A stretch of DNA of 56,495 nucleotides from Gammaproteobacteria bacterium (GCA_018812945.1 JAHJCM010000107.1:1-56495); one strand, 5' to 3'; shown: positions 34,683 to 43,424, counted from the stretch's first letter. Program-made: numbers and translations. The notes: generated by a model from the sequence alone, not told the origin.

Positions 34683-35126
34683 TTAATTGTCTTCACTTTC
34701 GCCAATTCGAATCGCACGGGTACCAATTTTTGCACCCGTCGATTCATCAATCGCTACAGGCTTGATTTCGGTTCCTGCTTCCGCATCAAAAAATTTTGTC
34801 AGTTTTCCGCCGCCACGGTATTTACGTCCCCAGGCACCAATCATAAATAACACTGGCAAAAAGTCGCGGCCTGCCTCGGTGAGCAAATACTCCTCCCGCG
34901 GTGGGTGGTCGGAATAGCGATGCTTCTGCAGTAATCCTTCCTCTGTCAGAACCGACAAACGCTTGGTCAGCATGGTGGGCGCAATACCCAGGCTTTTGCG
35001 GAAATGGTCAAAGCGGGTAACACCCGCATGCGCATCGCGCAAAATCAAAATGCTCCACGCATCCCCCACGAAAGCAAGGCTCCGCGCGATCGGGCAGGGG
35101 TTTTCTGAAATATTTTTACTGTCCAT
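34683..35126 (-). CDS. HxlR-family regulator
   Basis: A 147-residue winged-helix regulator with PCPIARSLAFVGDAWSILILRDA (Cys at 11 could be the sensor), FDHFRKSLGIAPTMLTKRLSVL and HPPREEYLLTEAGRDFLPVL, followed by a C-terminal extension. It is divergent from the SDR at 35242. A palindrome abuts its start and a second half-copy lies 45 bases further on, as expected of autoregulation plus control of the SDR-OYE operon. Confidence 0.87.
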   Translation of the reverse strand: MDSKNISENPCPIARSLAFVGDAWSILILRDAHAGVTRFDHFRKSLGIAPTMLTKRLSVLTEEGLLQKHRYSDHPPREEYLLTEAGRDFLPVLFMIGAWGRKYRGGGKLTKFFDAEAGTEIKPVAIDESTGAKIGTRAIRIGESEDN

Positions 35127-35188
35127 ACTATTTTGATAGTGACTTTATTTTAAATTGCGAGTAAAGTTAGTTTCGTTTTGATAGTAAC
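35127..35188. promoter_or_regulatory. Repeated HxlR operator candidate
   Basis: ACTATTTTGATAGT (35127-35140) is a perfect palindrome with 5-base arms. TTTTGATAGTGAC starts at 35131 and TTTTGATAGTAAC at 35176; these direct repeats are 45 bases apart, about four helical turns, in the gap between HxlR and the SDR-OYE operon. Confidence 0.6.
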
Positions 35189-35241
35189 AACTTGCTGGCC
35201 AGAAATCCACCAACATTTCGCACACTTCGGAGATTCAAATC

Positions 35242-36063
35242 ATGAACAAGAGCAAAGGACCGGTTGCACTGGTCACAGGCGCGTCGTCCGGTATCGGCTT
35301 GATCACGGCACAAAAGCTGGCGGCATCCGGTTATCGAGTGTTCGGTACCAGCCGACGCCCTAGCGCTGCCGGGTCACATGGATTCGAAATGCTGACCATG
35401 GATGTCGACAATGACGAGTCCGTTGGTACGTCGATCAATCAAATTATGGAGTCAACTGGTCGCGTCGATCTACTCGTCAATAATGCCGGGCGGGGTTTGT
35501 CGCCTGCCGGTGCAGAAGAATTCTCGCTCGAGCAGGCGCAGGCAATCTTCAACACCAACTTTTTCGGTGTTGTGCGCACTACTAACGCCTTGTTGCCACA
35601 CCTGCGCAGTCAGGGCAGTGGGCGTATCGTCAACATCGGTTCTGTGTTGGGCTTCATGCCCATGCCTTACATGGCGTTTTATTCAGCAACAAAGTACGCG
35701 CTACGCGGTTACTCCGAATCACTCGACCACGAGCTTCGAAACATGGGTATCCGCGTGTCGGTCATCGAGCCTGCCTTCATGAAAACGTCCATTGAAGCGA
35801 ATTCCACACAGGCAGAGTTCGAAATGGATGAATACCAGGAAATTCGAACCGCTGTGGCGGTACGCCTTGCAGAAATGCTGGATACGGCCGAAGACCCCGG
35901 TGTAGTAGCCGATGTAATTCTCAAAGCAGCGCAAGAGCCCAGTCCGCGCCTGGCTTATACGGCCGGCACAGCTGCTGCACGATTGAAACTGATGAGCACG
36001 CTGTTGCCTTCACGTTTTCTGGACACCGGAATTCGCAAACATTTAAAACTGAGAACACAATGA
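35242..36063 (+). CDS. Short-chain dehydrogenase/reductase, first of an SDR-OYE pair
   Basis: A 273-residue SDR with VTGASSGIGLITAQKLA, NNAGRGLSPAG, and the YSATK active site (tyrosine and lysine). The extended C-terminus ending KHLKLRTQ and the specific SYRVFGTSRRP-like region are typical of the 'retinol dehydrogenase-like' group. Coupled by a 4-base overlap to the following flavin oxidoreductase. Divergent from HxlR. Confidence 0.9.
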   Translation: MNKSKGPVALVTGASSGIGLITAQKLAASGYRVFGTSRRPSAAGSHGFEMLTMDVDNDESVGTSINQIMESTGRVDLLVNNAGRGLSPAGAEEFSLEQAQAIFNTNFFGVVRTTNALLPHLRSQGSGRIVNIGSVLGFMPMPYMAFYSATKYALRGYSESLDHELRNMGIRVSVIEPAFMKTSIEANSTQAEFEMDEYQEIRTAVAVRLAEMLDTAEDPGVVADVILKAAQEPSPRLAYTAGTAAARLKLMSTLLPSRFLDTGIRKHLKLRTQ

Positions 36064-37322
36064 ATTCGCTCACCAAAACTGAAACCAATTTATTGAATCG
36101 CCCATTTGTTTTACCCAATGGCGTTGAGTTGCCCAACCGTTTGGCCAAAGCCTCCATGAGCGAGGCCCTTGGAACCTACGACAACCATGCAACATTGAAA
36201 GTTGTTGAGTTGTATCGCCGCTGGGCCAAATCAGGAATTGGCTTGATGTTCACCGGTAACGTCATGATTGATCGCAAAGCCTTGGGTGAGCCCGGAAATA
36301 TTGTGATTGAAGATGAGTCAGATTTGCCAGTATTGAAACAATGGGCCAATGCGGCTAGGGAAGAGGGTGCTTCATTGTGGGTGCAGTTGAACCACCCGGG
36401 CAAGCAGTCACCCAAAGGCTTGAACAAAATCAACCTTGCACCTTGGTCGATTCCTTTCCGGCAAGACATGGCTGCATTTTTCACAACACCCCGTGAAGCA
36501 ACTGACACTGAAATTCAAGACATTATCCAACGCTTCGGGCGCAGCGCGGCGATCTGCAAAAAGGCGGGTTTTGGTGGTGTGCAAATTCATGGTGCACATG
36601 GTTATTTGATCAGCCAGTTTCTGTCACCTCACCACAATCAGCGTACAGATCAGTGGGGCGGAAGTGCTGTAAATCGCCGACGGTTTGTCATGGCCGTGTA
36701 TGCCGAAATTCGTCGTCAGGTGGGTCCCGATTTTCCTGTGGGTATCAAGTTGAACTCAGCTGATTTTCAGAAAGGTGGGTTCACTGAAGAAGAATCGATG
36801 GCGACGATTCAGGCACTCTCTGAAGCAGGAATTGATCTGATCGAGATTTCAGGCGGTACCTATGAGGCGCCTGCAATGAGTGGGGTGGTAGAGCAAACCA
36901 GAAAAGCATCCACCTCAAATCGAGAGGCCTACTTTCTAGGTTTTGCCGAAAAAGTACGAACCCAAACACGAACTCCATTGATGGTCACTGGCGGATTTCG
37001 GAGTTTCGCAGGTATGAACTCAGCGTTAGAGTCGGGTGCGCTCGACATTGTTGGCGTGGCACGCTTGATGGCCATTGATCCCTACGCACCCAAAGCACTG
37101 CTCAGTGGTCGCGACTGTGCTTATCAGGTGCGACCGATTTCCACGGGAATCAGGGCAATCGACAAAATGGGCATCATGGAAATTCTTTGGTACTCACGTC
37201 AACTGAAGCGAATTTCTGAAGGTGGTAATCCAAAGCCCCATGAAAGCGGAATCTGGGCTTTCCTTATTTCAGTGATCAAGAGTATTTGGGGAACCAACAG
37301 AACGCAGAGGTTGCGGGCATAG
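36060..37322 (+). CDS. Old-yellow-enzyme-family NADH:flavin oxidoreductase
   Basis: A 420-residue FMN-dependent TIM-barrel enzyme: RLAKASMSEALGT near the start, VQIHGAHGYLISQFLSPHHN with the substrate His pair, QRTDQWGGS, VGIKLNSADF, and FMN phosphate-binding TGGFRSFAGM. It reduces activated C=C bonds or nitro groups. Together with the SDR it could detoxify reactive carbonyls, which is inference. Its ATG overlaps the SDR stop. A terminator follows. Confidence 0.9.
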   Translation: MNSLTKTETNLLNRPFVLPNGVELPNRLAKASMSEALGTYDNHATLKVVELYRRWAKSGIGLMFTGNVMIDRKALGEPGNIVIEDESDLPVLKQWANAAREEGASLWVQLNHPGKQSPKGLNKINLAPWSIPFRQDMAAFFTTPREATDTEIQDIIQRFGRSAAICKKAGFGGVQIHGAHGYLISQFLSPHHNQRTDQWGGSAVNRRRFVMAVYAEIRRQVGPDFPVGIKLNSADFQKGGFTEEESMATIQALSEAGIDLIEISGGTYEAPAMSGVVEQTRKASTSNREAYFLGFAEKVRTQTRTPLMVTGGFRSFAGMNSALESGALDIVGVARLMAIDPYAPKALLSGRDCAYQVRPISTGIRAIDKMGIMEILWYSRQLKRISEGGNPKPHESGIWAFLISVIKSIWGTNRTQRLRA

Positions 37323-37351
37323 ATTGAATGACTAAAATTCACAATGGCTTG

Positions 37352-37391
37352 AAGCTCCCCGCGCTCAGAACCGTTGGGGAGCTTTATTTGT
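37352..37391 (+). terminator. Intrinsic terminator after the flavoenzyme gene
   Basis: A 9-bp stem (AAGCTCCCC / GGGGAGCTT, 15-base loop) is followed by TATTTGTT. Confidence 0.75.
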
Positions 37392-37715
37392 TCACAGTTG
37401 CTTTTTCGCTGAACTAGGGAGAAAAATACAGTGGGTCCAACGGTCGCGAGCAGAGAAGCGGCGGTGTCGATACCGAAAAAAGACCAGTTCCATTCAAGCT
37501 AAGGATCAAAAAGGTTGGCACTGTGGCGGCGAATTTCAACATTAACGCACGCATATATTCTGGATCTGTTTGCAAATTCGTAAAAATGTAAACAATGCTC
37601 AAGGTGTGTTGAATGTTCCAGTGGCTTTCTCTGAACTGATCAAACAACACAACTTGAGCATGGATTTACTTGGAGAAATTCAAGACGTAAATGAATAAGA
37701 AAAGGTGATACGCGT
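37392..37715. other. Interval without a supported gene
   Basis: Between the terminator and the first arsenite methyltransferase. A minus-strand frame at 37414-37650 has no ribosome site and an unusual composition, so I do not call it. Nothing else is recognisable. Confidence 0.5.
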
Positions 37716-38762
37716 CTAGCAACAAGCTCCCGCACCGGTGGAATTGGCATTTTGCTCAAATGGAATCGAACTTCCGCATCCTTCAAAAATTCCATAGTGC
37801 TTGGAAAAATCACCGATGAATTGAAAGTGCTCTTTGAACCGGGTTTGTTGCAGCATTCGGAAGGTGTTGCCACACACCGAGAAAACCTTGCCAGTTTCCA
37901 TGAAGTGGTGTTTATCCAATAGAAAGCCGTGTGGTTGGTTTTCGCTGGTTCCCCGATAAATGACGGCTTGGCCATAGTCTTCACAGGCAGTTTCAAGATC
38001 AGCCAGTTTGAACAAGCGATACGTGGCGGAGTAAAAACGTGTTTGTCCAACCAGTTGGTTTAATCGCTCATCTGTAATTTCAAGTGGGCGATCTTCGACC
38101 AAACGTGGATCGATGAAACCGTTTTGCGTTGCAACACGTAGAAAGTCGTTCCAGTACAGGGCACCACCCAAACATTCCCCATACAGCACTGGGTCGTTGG
38201 CCATATAAGGTGAGATTCTCCGATCTGAATAGACGTCTGAGAAATAAAATTCACCCCCAGGTTTCAGCAGTTCGTAAGCTTGGCGCATCACCGCATTTTT
38301 ATCCGGTGAAAGGTTTACCACACAGTTTGAAACGATCACATCAAAACTGTTTTTCTCAAGACCAAGTTCATCCAGTCGTTCAATATAGCCTTGTAAGAAC
38401 GTAACGTTACTTTGTGCAAAGCCAAACTTTTCCCGATGGTATTCAACGTGACGGTTGGCAACTTCCAATTGTTCTTCCGTCATGTCCACACCGACCACTT
38501 CACCAGTTTCTCCGACCAGTTGCGCTAGGGCGTACACATCACGCCCAGAACCTGAGCCGAGGTCAAGAATCCGTTTCCCTTTCAGATCGGTGGGGCACAC
38601 CAGGCCGCATCCGTAATAGCGGCTTAGTACTTCGTTGTGAATATTCGACAACAAGGGTTTTAGCCATGCAGGTATGGCGGAAAAATCACAACAGGCCGTG
38701 GTTTTTAAATCGCTGCTGCTTTGTAGCTCTTTGCCATAGTAATTTTTGACTGCGTCATACAT
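37716..38762 (-). CDS. arsM: Arsenite S-adenosylmethionine methyltransferase (ArsM), copy 1
   Basis: This 348-residue enzyme methylates As(III) to less or more volatile species. It has SAM motif I LDLGSGSGRDVYALAQLVG and VVGVDMTEEQL. The four conserved thiols are visible: Cys24/25 in TTACCDF, Cys52 in YGCGLVCP, Cys147 in SNCVVN and Cys197 in GECLGG, corresponding to the arsenic-binding cysteines of characterised ArsM. The C-terminal region ETGKVFSVCGNTFRML and HYGIFEGCG is also typical, and the protein ends with a Cys pair (GACC). It is about 80-85 percent identical by eye to the second copy at 40716-41768 but is outside the island and in opposite orientation. Confidence 0.85.
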   Translation of the reverse strand: MYDAVKNYYGKELQSSSDLKTTACCDFSAIPAWLKPLLSNIHNEVLSRYYGCGLVCPTDLKGKRILDLGSGSGRDVYALAQLVGETGEVVGVDMTEEQLEVANRHVEYHREKFGFAQSNVTFLQGYIERLDELGLEKNSFDVIVSNCVVNLSPDKNAVMRQAYELLKPGGEFYFSDVYSDRRISPYMANDPVLYGECLGGALYWNDFLRVATQNGFIDPRLVEDRPLEITDERLNQLVGQTRFYSATYRLFKLADLETACEDYGQAVIYRGTSENQPHGFLLDKHHFMETGKVFSVCGNTFRMLQQTRFKEHFQFIGDFSKHYGIFEGCGSSIPFEQNANSTGAGACC

Positions 38763-38869
38763 CTGTTGTTTCCCTCAAAGATTGCAAATTGGATTTGGTC
38801 CTAGTCCTGATTCGGTGACTTGAGCAAATAGGTTACGCGTTCTTTCAGGTAGGAAAAAAAAGGCCAACT

Positions 38870-39090
38870 TAATTCCAGCGCTTTTACACGCCCCCTCTCA
38901 GCCGTGGTCACGCCATTGCGAGTGCCGTTGTCGACTTCATATTAGCGCACCCATTCATTCAAGGTCTGCGGGGTGCCCCCCACCATCGGTGCAATCGATT
39001 CAATGGCGGACCAACGTGATGGGTGATCCTTGCGGGCTTCATGCGTCATGCGAACAGCCCGCTCGCGCACTTCGGTTATGGGGTTATTGA
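38870..39090 (-). pseudogene. IS3-family transposase orfA remnant
   Basis: The minus strand encodes [20 protein letters not shown], then [20 protein letters not shown] followed by NEWVR, then a TAA, and continues in the same frame with EVDNGTRNGVTTAERGRVKA. This is the helix-turn-helix and following part of an IS3-type OrfA, interrupted by a stop and lacking the start and the orfB partner. It marks former insertion activity between the arsM gene and the island edge. Confidence 0.8.
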
Positions 39091-39179
39091 CTGATTTTTA
39101 TGCAAAAGCGGAAAGCTTGAACCAACACCACATGCAAAGCAACAGCTTGCTTGCGGTGTGATTGGGAAAACAGAGTTAT

Positions 39180-39404
39180 TCAGGACCGACTTGTTAAGTT
39201 GCTTTTCCATTCGTGTTGCCCGGCTATCTTCGCGCAGGTTTTCAGGAATTCCCCACGTTCAGCATCAGACTTAAGCTGCTTGGCAAGAAAAATCCATTGC
39301 GATAATCCGCAGCCCAGGGCGATTCTTTCTACTACTGCTGGGTCTTTCAGATTGGGTGCTGCACGCTTGGAAAGAGAGGTAAGGTAGTCGTTTAAGTAAA
39401 ACAT
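39180..39404 (-). CDS. Possible small protein (low confidence)
   Basis: A 74-residue frame MFYLNDYLTSLSKRAAPNLK onward, ending with KTCAKIAGQHEWKS and a short tail, with reasonable codon use but a weak ribosome site (GGA). No family recognised. It lies among insertion-sequence scraps and could be a remnant. Confidence 0.35.
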   Translation of the reverse strand: MFYLNDYLTSLSKRAAPNLKDPAVVERIALGCGLSQWIFLAKQLKSDAERGEFLKTCAKIAGQHEWKSNLTSRS

Positions 39405-39514
39405 TTTGGGGATCCATCGGTGCGTTTATGATGATTCCATCTTAAGTTTGCACTGCCACGGTTTTAACCCCAGCAACCTTTACCCCCAGTTTCCTCTACC
39501 CTTAAATTTCATCC

Positions 39515-39555
39515 CCTGAATGGCCCCGGGTTGTCAATGAAAGACGAGGTAGTCC
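39515..39555. repeat. IS-like repeat, short copy
   Basis: CCTGAATGGCCCCG is joined directly to TTGTCAATGAAAGACGAGGT plus AGTCCA. The same two segments occur 90 bases apart at 45287-45412, so this copy looks like an internally deleted version. The origin may be the end of an IS21-like element, which is inference. Confidence 0.5.
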
Positions 39556-39740
39556 ACTTTGTGGATCTAAGAGACATTCGAGCACGGCTGTAAGACTTTT
39601 GGCGTCTGTTAACCATCTTCAAGGATTTCTGATGGCGTATCGTATTGCAGATTACCCGAAATTTTTTTGGCACTTGTGAGGGTGGAAATTTCACATTTGG
39701 TGACAGGTCACCCACCCAAAACCGGCATTCTTTGGCACAA

Positions 39741-39776
39741 AACAAAAAGGTCAACCACCGCTAAGTGATTGACCTT
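39741..39776 (-). terminator. Terminator downstream of the tRNA-fMet fragment
   Basis: On the minus strand an 8-bp stem AAGGTCAA/TTGACCTT encloses a 14-base loop and is followed by TTTTTGTTTT. It is the original or former terminator of the tRNA transcript. Its loop equals that of 55024-55060, but the stem differs. Confidence 0.75.
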
Positions 39777-39784
39777 CTTGAGTA

Positions 39785-39829
39785 TTTGGTTGCGGGGGCA
39801 GGATTTGAACCTACGACCTTGGTTATGAG
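39785..39829 (-). repeat. Left attachment site: 3' fragment of tRNA-fMet
   Basis: Positions 39785-39820 are identical to 55071-55106, covering the T-arm and 3' acceptor of tRNA-fMet. The match continues to the anticodon (TTATGAG) with a 2-base deletion. This is the remnant expected when a tyrosine integrase recombines in a tRNA gene. It forms the left boundary of the island. Confidence 0.85.
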
Positions 39830-40163
39830 TATTTTCTCTTTTAGCGATCACAAGCGGTGAAACTCGATAACTGGTGGGCTAGATTGGGTTGTTCGCTAGG
39901 CCAGTGCTGGCTTTCCAGTAGTTCTCAGGGGTGCCACTTTAGCTCGCTTTAGACCTATCGTGTTGAGGTGCACCCCTAGGCACACGCACTCAGTTTCCAT
40001 GCCTTGGTAATTCCTTTAAGATGTAATTGACCTTAAGGCTTTGCAAATCGACTCTTCGTGATGACTTGGGTTTTATCGTGACTAATCAGTCTTTGGTTCA
40101 GTATTGACGCTAATCTCGCAGAACGATAGCCCCTACAGATATCGCAGCGTCACAGTAGGTTTC
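39830..40163. other. Interval without a supported gene (left island end)
   Basis: Roughly 330 bases between the tRNA fragment and the antitoxin-like gene. No open frame, hairpin or repeat that I can support. Confidence 0.5.
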
Positions 40164-40427
40164 ATGATGAAAGACAGATTAATCAAGATTAGGACAAGTT
40201 CAAAGACACGCGATTTGATAGACGAAGCGGCTAAGATTCAGGGCAAAACCCGCTCTGATTTTATTCTCAGCGCAAGCGCAGAAAAAGCGCAAGACTTGCT
40301 GCTTGAACAGGTGTTTTTCAAGCTTGGGAGTACAGAATTCATTGCGTTTTCGGACTTGATTGAGACGCCATTTGATCCGCCCAAATGCCTAAAGAACATA
40401 ATATCGATCAAGACTATCTGGTCCTGA
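40164..40427 (+). CDS. DUF1778/TacA-like antitoxin without visible toxin
   Basis: The product of 87 residues opens with MMKDRLIKIRTSSKTRDLI, a ribbon-helix-helix N-terminus, then DEAAKIQGKTRSDFILSASA and EKAQDLLLEQVFF, and ends with KNIISIKTIW. This is the TacA/DUF1778 antitoxin pattern; the partner acetyltransferase toxin is normally downstream, but none is found. It may be an orphan or a remnant. ATGs at 40164 and 40167 are both possible. Confidence 0.7.
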   Translation: MMKDRLIKIRTSSKTRDLIDEAAKIQGKTRSDFILSASAEKAQDLLLEQVFFKLGSTEFIAFSDLIETPFDPPKCLKNIISIKTIWS

Positions 40428-40715
40428 GAGTTAGACGAGTTTGAGTTTTGATCCGCCATAAGTAGGTGATGCAAGTCGACGGATTACTTGCGGGTCACAG
40501 CCGCCTTGTGCCCACTTCACTTATTCTGAATAGTCTCACAGTGAGGTCCCCGCTTATCAATCAGATGCGCGTTGGTTCAATGGCAGCATTCGTTCCAAAC
40601 GAGGCATTGATGTGCTCAGCAGACTAATTTGTATGCGATGTAACCTTCTCCTCCAATTATCGAATACAGTTACTACGCGAAGTTTTTTAAAAATCGGTAA
40701 ATTCTGGAGGCACAG
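40428..40715. promoter_or_regulatory. Upstream region of the arsM-pst operon
   Basis: No gene is evident. The operon's promoter must be here, close to a run of T and A at 40682-40695, and a TGGAGG ribosome site lies 5 bases before arsM. I see no clear ArsR- or PhoB-box and do not claim one. Confidence 0.4.
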
Positions 40716-41768
40716 ATGTACGACGTGGTCAAAGACTACTATGGCAAACAATTACAAAGCAGCCACGACCTGAAGACCACCGCCTGCTGTGATTTTTCCT
40801 CAATGCCTTCGTGGCTAAAGCCACTTCTGTCCAATATCCACGATGAGGTACTAAGCCGCTATTACGGCTGTGGGCTTGTATGCCCCACAGATTTGAAGGG
40901 CAAACGAGTTTTGGACCTAGGATCAGGATCAGGTCGTGATGTTTACGCCTTGGCGCAACTGGTTGGTGAAACCGGCCATGTGGTTGGTGTCGACATGACC
41001 GTGGAGCAACTCGATGTGGCCAATCGGCACCTGGAATACCATCGACAAAAGTTTGGTTATGCACAAAGCAATGTCACCTTCCTCCAAGGTTACATTGAGC
41101 GCTTGGACGAATTGGGTCTTGAGGACAACAGCTTCGATGTGATTGTGTCCAATTGTGTGGTGAATCTTTCACCTGACAAGGATTCCGTGATTCGTGAAGT
41201 GTACCGGTTGTTGAAACCGGGCGGCGAGTTCTATTTCTCTGACGTGTATTCGGATCGGCGACTGGCTTCAAATGTCGCCAGTGATCCGGTGCTTTACGGT
41301 GAGTGCCTCGGTGGGGCCTTGTATTGGTATGACTTTTTGCGGCTGGCTACACAAAATGGGTTTACCGATCCACGCCTTGTAGAAGACCGCCCCCTTGAGA
41401 TAACCGACGAGCGACTGAACGCATTGATCGGGCAGACGAAGTTTTACTCTGCTACGTATCGTCTTTTCAAACTCGACGGATTGGAAACAGCCTGTGAGGA
41501 TTACGGACAGGCTGTTGTGTATCTGGGGAGCAGTGACAATCAACCCGATTCTTTCTTGCTCGACAAACATCATTTGATTGAAACCGGTAAGGTATTTCCT
41601 GTTTGTGGCAACACGTATCGCATGTTACATGACACCCGATTCAATACCCACTTTAAGTTTATTGGTGATTTTTCGCGTCATTACGGCATCTTTGAAGGAT
41701 GTGGCAGTGTCATGCCCTTTGATTCAAAAGTCAGTGCTGGCAATTGCGCTACAGGAGCATGCTGCTAA
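40716..41768 (+). CDS. arsM: Arsenite S-adenosylmethionine methyltransferase (ArsM), copy 2
   Basis: The 350-residue enzyme has the same four thiols as copy 1 (Cys24/25, Cys52, Cys147, Cys197), SAM motif I LDLGSGSGRDVYALAQ, and C-terminal ETGKVFPVCGNTYRML. It ends with TGACC, a second Cys pair like copy 1. It differs from that copy mainly in scattered residues, so they are true paralogs rather than a recent duplication. Its stop overlaps the pstS start (TAATG), so expression is coupled to phosphate transport genes. TGGAGG precedes the ATG. Confidence 0.88.
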   Translation: MYDVVKDYYGKQLQSSHDLKTTACCDFSSMPSWLKPLLSNIHDEVLSRYYGCGLVCPTDLKGKRVLDLGSGSGRDVYALAQLVGETGHVVGVDMTVEQLDVANRHLEYHRQKFGYAQSNVTFLQGYIERLDELGLEDNSFDVIVSNCVVNLSPDKDSVIREVYRLLKPGGEFYFSDVYSDRRLASNVASDPVLYGECLGGALYWYDFLRLATQNGFTDPRLVEDRPLEITDERLNALIGQTKFYSATYRLFKLDGLETACEDYGQAVVYLGSSDNQPDSFLLDKHHLIETGKVFPVCGNTYRMLHDTRFNTHFKFIGDFSRHYGIFEGCGSVMPFDSKVSAGNCATGACC

Positions 41769-42595
41769 TGAAAACTTTCTATTTTTCCCGATTGGCGATT
41801 TGGGCCTTATTTGGTGGATTGGGTTTGATGTCAATGCCGGCGTTTTCTGCAGAGAACAAACTCTCGATGACGGGTTCCAGCACAGTTGCACCGCTGGCGC
41901 TCGAAATTGCAAAACGTTTTGAATCCCAGAATTCGGGATTACGTATTGATGTACAAACAGGTGGCAGCGGCCGTGGAATTGCCGATGCGAGAAATGGAAC
42001 GGCCGATATAGGTTTGGTGTCTCGTTCCTTGAAGGCTGACGAGAGTGACTTGCAAGGACACACCATTGCACTGGATGGTGTTGCCGTTATTCTTCACAAA
42101 TCCAACCCTGTTGGTAACTTGAGCAATGCTCAAATTGTGGGTATTTACACTGGCACAATCCAAAACTGGAAAGAAGTTGGTGGGAAAGATCAAAAAATCA
42201 CCGTGGTCAACAAGGCGGAAGGTCGCTCTACACTTGAGCTTTTTGCCCAGTATTTCGGGCTAAAGAACAGTCAGATCAAGGCGCAGGTTGTGATTGGCGA
42301 CAATCAGCAAGGGATCAAGACTGTTGCTGGTAATCCGGGTGCGATCGGATATGTATCTATCGGCTCCGCAGAGTTTGAGATTGAAAACGGAGTGCCCTTG
42401 AAAATGTTGTCAATGAATGGTGTAAAGCCCAATACGGAAAATGTCCGAAATGGCAGTTTTCCTTTGTCTCGCCCTTTGCTTCTGGTAACCAAAGGGGTGG
42501 ATACCGATTTGCGCAAGAAGTTTTTAAGCTTTTCCAAAAGCCCGGCCGTGTATGACCTCGTGAAAGAGCAGTATTTTGTACCGATCGGACGCTGA
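41768..42595 (+). CDS. pstS: Phosphate ABC transporter substrate-binding protein
   Basis: A 275-residue periplasmic protein with a signal peptide ending in MPAFSAE, then the PstS-like opening LSMTGSSTVAPLALEIAKRF. Phosphate-ligand motifs include GGSGRGIADARNGTADIGLVSR and NKAEGRSTLELF. It binds phosphate (or arsenate) and delivers it to PstCA. The protein is shorter than classical PstS, about 320-350 residues, and belongs to the high-affinity PstS-like type. The ATG overlaps the arsM stop. Its last 20 bases overlap the pstC frame. Confidence 0.85.
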   Translation: MKTFYFSRLAIWALFGGLGLMSMPAFSAENKLSMTGSSTVAPLALEIAKRFESQNSGLRIDVQTGGSGRGIADARNGTADIGLVSRSLKADESDLQGHTIALDGVAVILHKSNPVGNLSNAQIVGIYTGTIQNWKEVGGKDQKITVVNKAEGRSTLELFAQYFGLKNSQIKAQVVIGDNQQGIKTVAGNPGAIGYVSIGSAEFEIENGVPLKMLSMNGVKPNTENVRNGSFPLSRPLLLVTKGVDTDLRKKFLSFSKSPAVYDLVKEQYFVPIGR

Positions 42596-43424
42596 TCTTC
42601 CCCTGAAGGCTGGTACGTTTGTGCTGGCCTTGGCGGCCAGCAGTGTTGTCGGCCTCGTGATCCTGTTTGTGTTCATGGAGTCACTGCCGGTACTCAACTC
42701 GTCCACGCCGAGCTTTTTCAACCCGAACGAGCCTTGGTTTCCACTGGAGGGCAAACGCGGCCTGTTGCCCATGGTCGCGGCCAGTGTACTGTGTGCTTTG
42801 GGTGCAATCGCAATCGCTTTGCCACTGGGAATTGCAAGCGCTTTTTTTGCCCAGTATTACGGCCACTCTGCGTTGGTCACCCCTTACCGCTGGTTGCTGG
42901 GGCTTCTTGCCGGTATTCCATCCGTGGTTTTTGGGTTCTGGGGGCTTACCGTGCTGGTGCCGCTCATCGCGCAATATCAACCCCCGGGTGCCAGTTTGCT
43001 GGCAGGGGTATTGATTCTTTCGCTCATGATTTTGCCCACCGTGGCGCTGACAGCAGAAGCCGCCTTCAAGGCTGTGCCTCAGTCCTATTTGGATGGTGGC
43101 CATGCATTGGGCATGAAAAAATCCGCGATTGCTTTCAAGATATTAGTGCCTTCCGCTCGACAAGGTTTGATCGCTGGTGCGGTGTTGGCCATTACCAGGG
43201 CATTGGGAGAAACCATGGCGGTGCTGATGGTGACTGGCAATGTGGTTGCGATGCCCACCAGTCTTTTTGATCCGGTGCGAACGCTGACTTCCAACATTGC
43301 ACTGGAAATGGCCTATGCCATGAATGATCACCGTGCCAGCCTGTTTTTTTCCGGCTTTGTGCTGACACTTCTCGTGGCTTTACTGGTGTGTATTGTTCAT
43401 CAACGTGAGCGTGCCCATTCATGA
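42576..43424 (+). CDS. pstC: Phosphate ABC transporter permease PstC
   Basis: A 282-residue membrane protein with several transmembrane helices and the EAA-like inner-membrane loop EAAFKAVPQSYLDGGHALGM, followed by ITRALGETMAVLMVTGN, the PstC signature. The open frame starts at a TTG (42576) that overlaps the pstS 3' end; the true start may be TTG or a nearby alternative because no ATG is available at the expected place. Function: membrane channel of the Pst transporter. Confidence 0.83.
   Translation: MYRSDADLPLKAGTFVLALAASSVVGLVILFVFMESLPVLNSSTPSFFNPNEPWFPLEGKRGLLPMVAASVLCALGAIAIALPLGIASAFFAQYYGHSALVTPYRWLLGLLAGIPSVVFGFWGLTVLVPLIAQYQPPGASLLAGVLILSLMILPTVALTAEAAFKAVPQSYLDGGHALGMKKSAIAFKILVPSARQGLIAGAVLAITRALGETMAVLMVTGNVVAMPTSLFDPVRTLTSNIALEMAYAMNDHRASLFFSGFVLTLLVALLVCIVHQRERAHS

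Noticed and set aside
37414-37650. A 78-codon minus-strand frame
   Set aside because: No ribosome site, no family, unusual composition.
40386-40442. Toxin partner overlapping the DUF1778 gene
   Set aside because: The short frame starting at 40386 ends after about 19 codons and has no acetyltransferase features.
40428-40715. ArsR or PhoB binding site upstream of the arsM-pst operon
   Set aside because: No sequence fits these motifs well enough to report.
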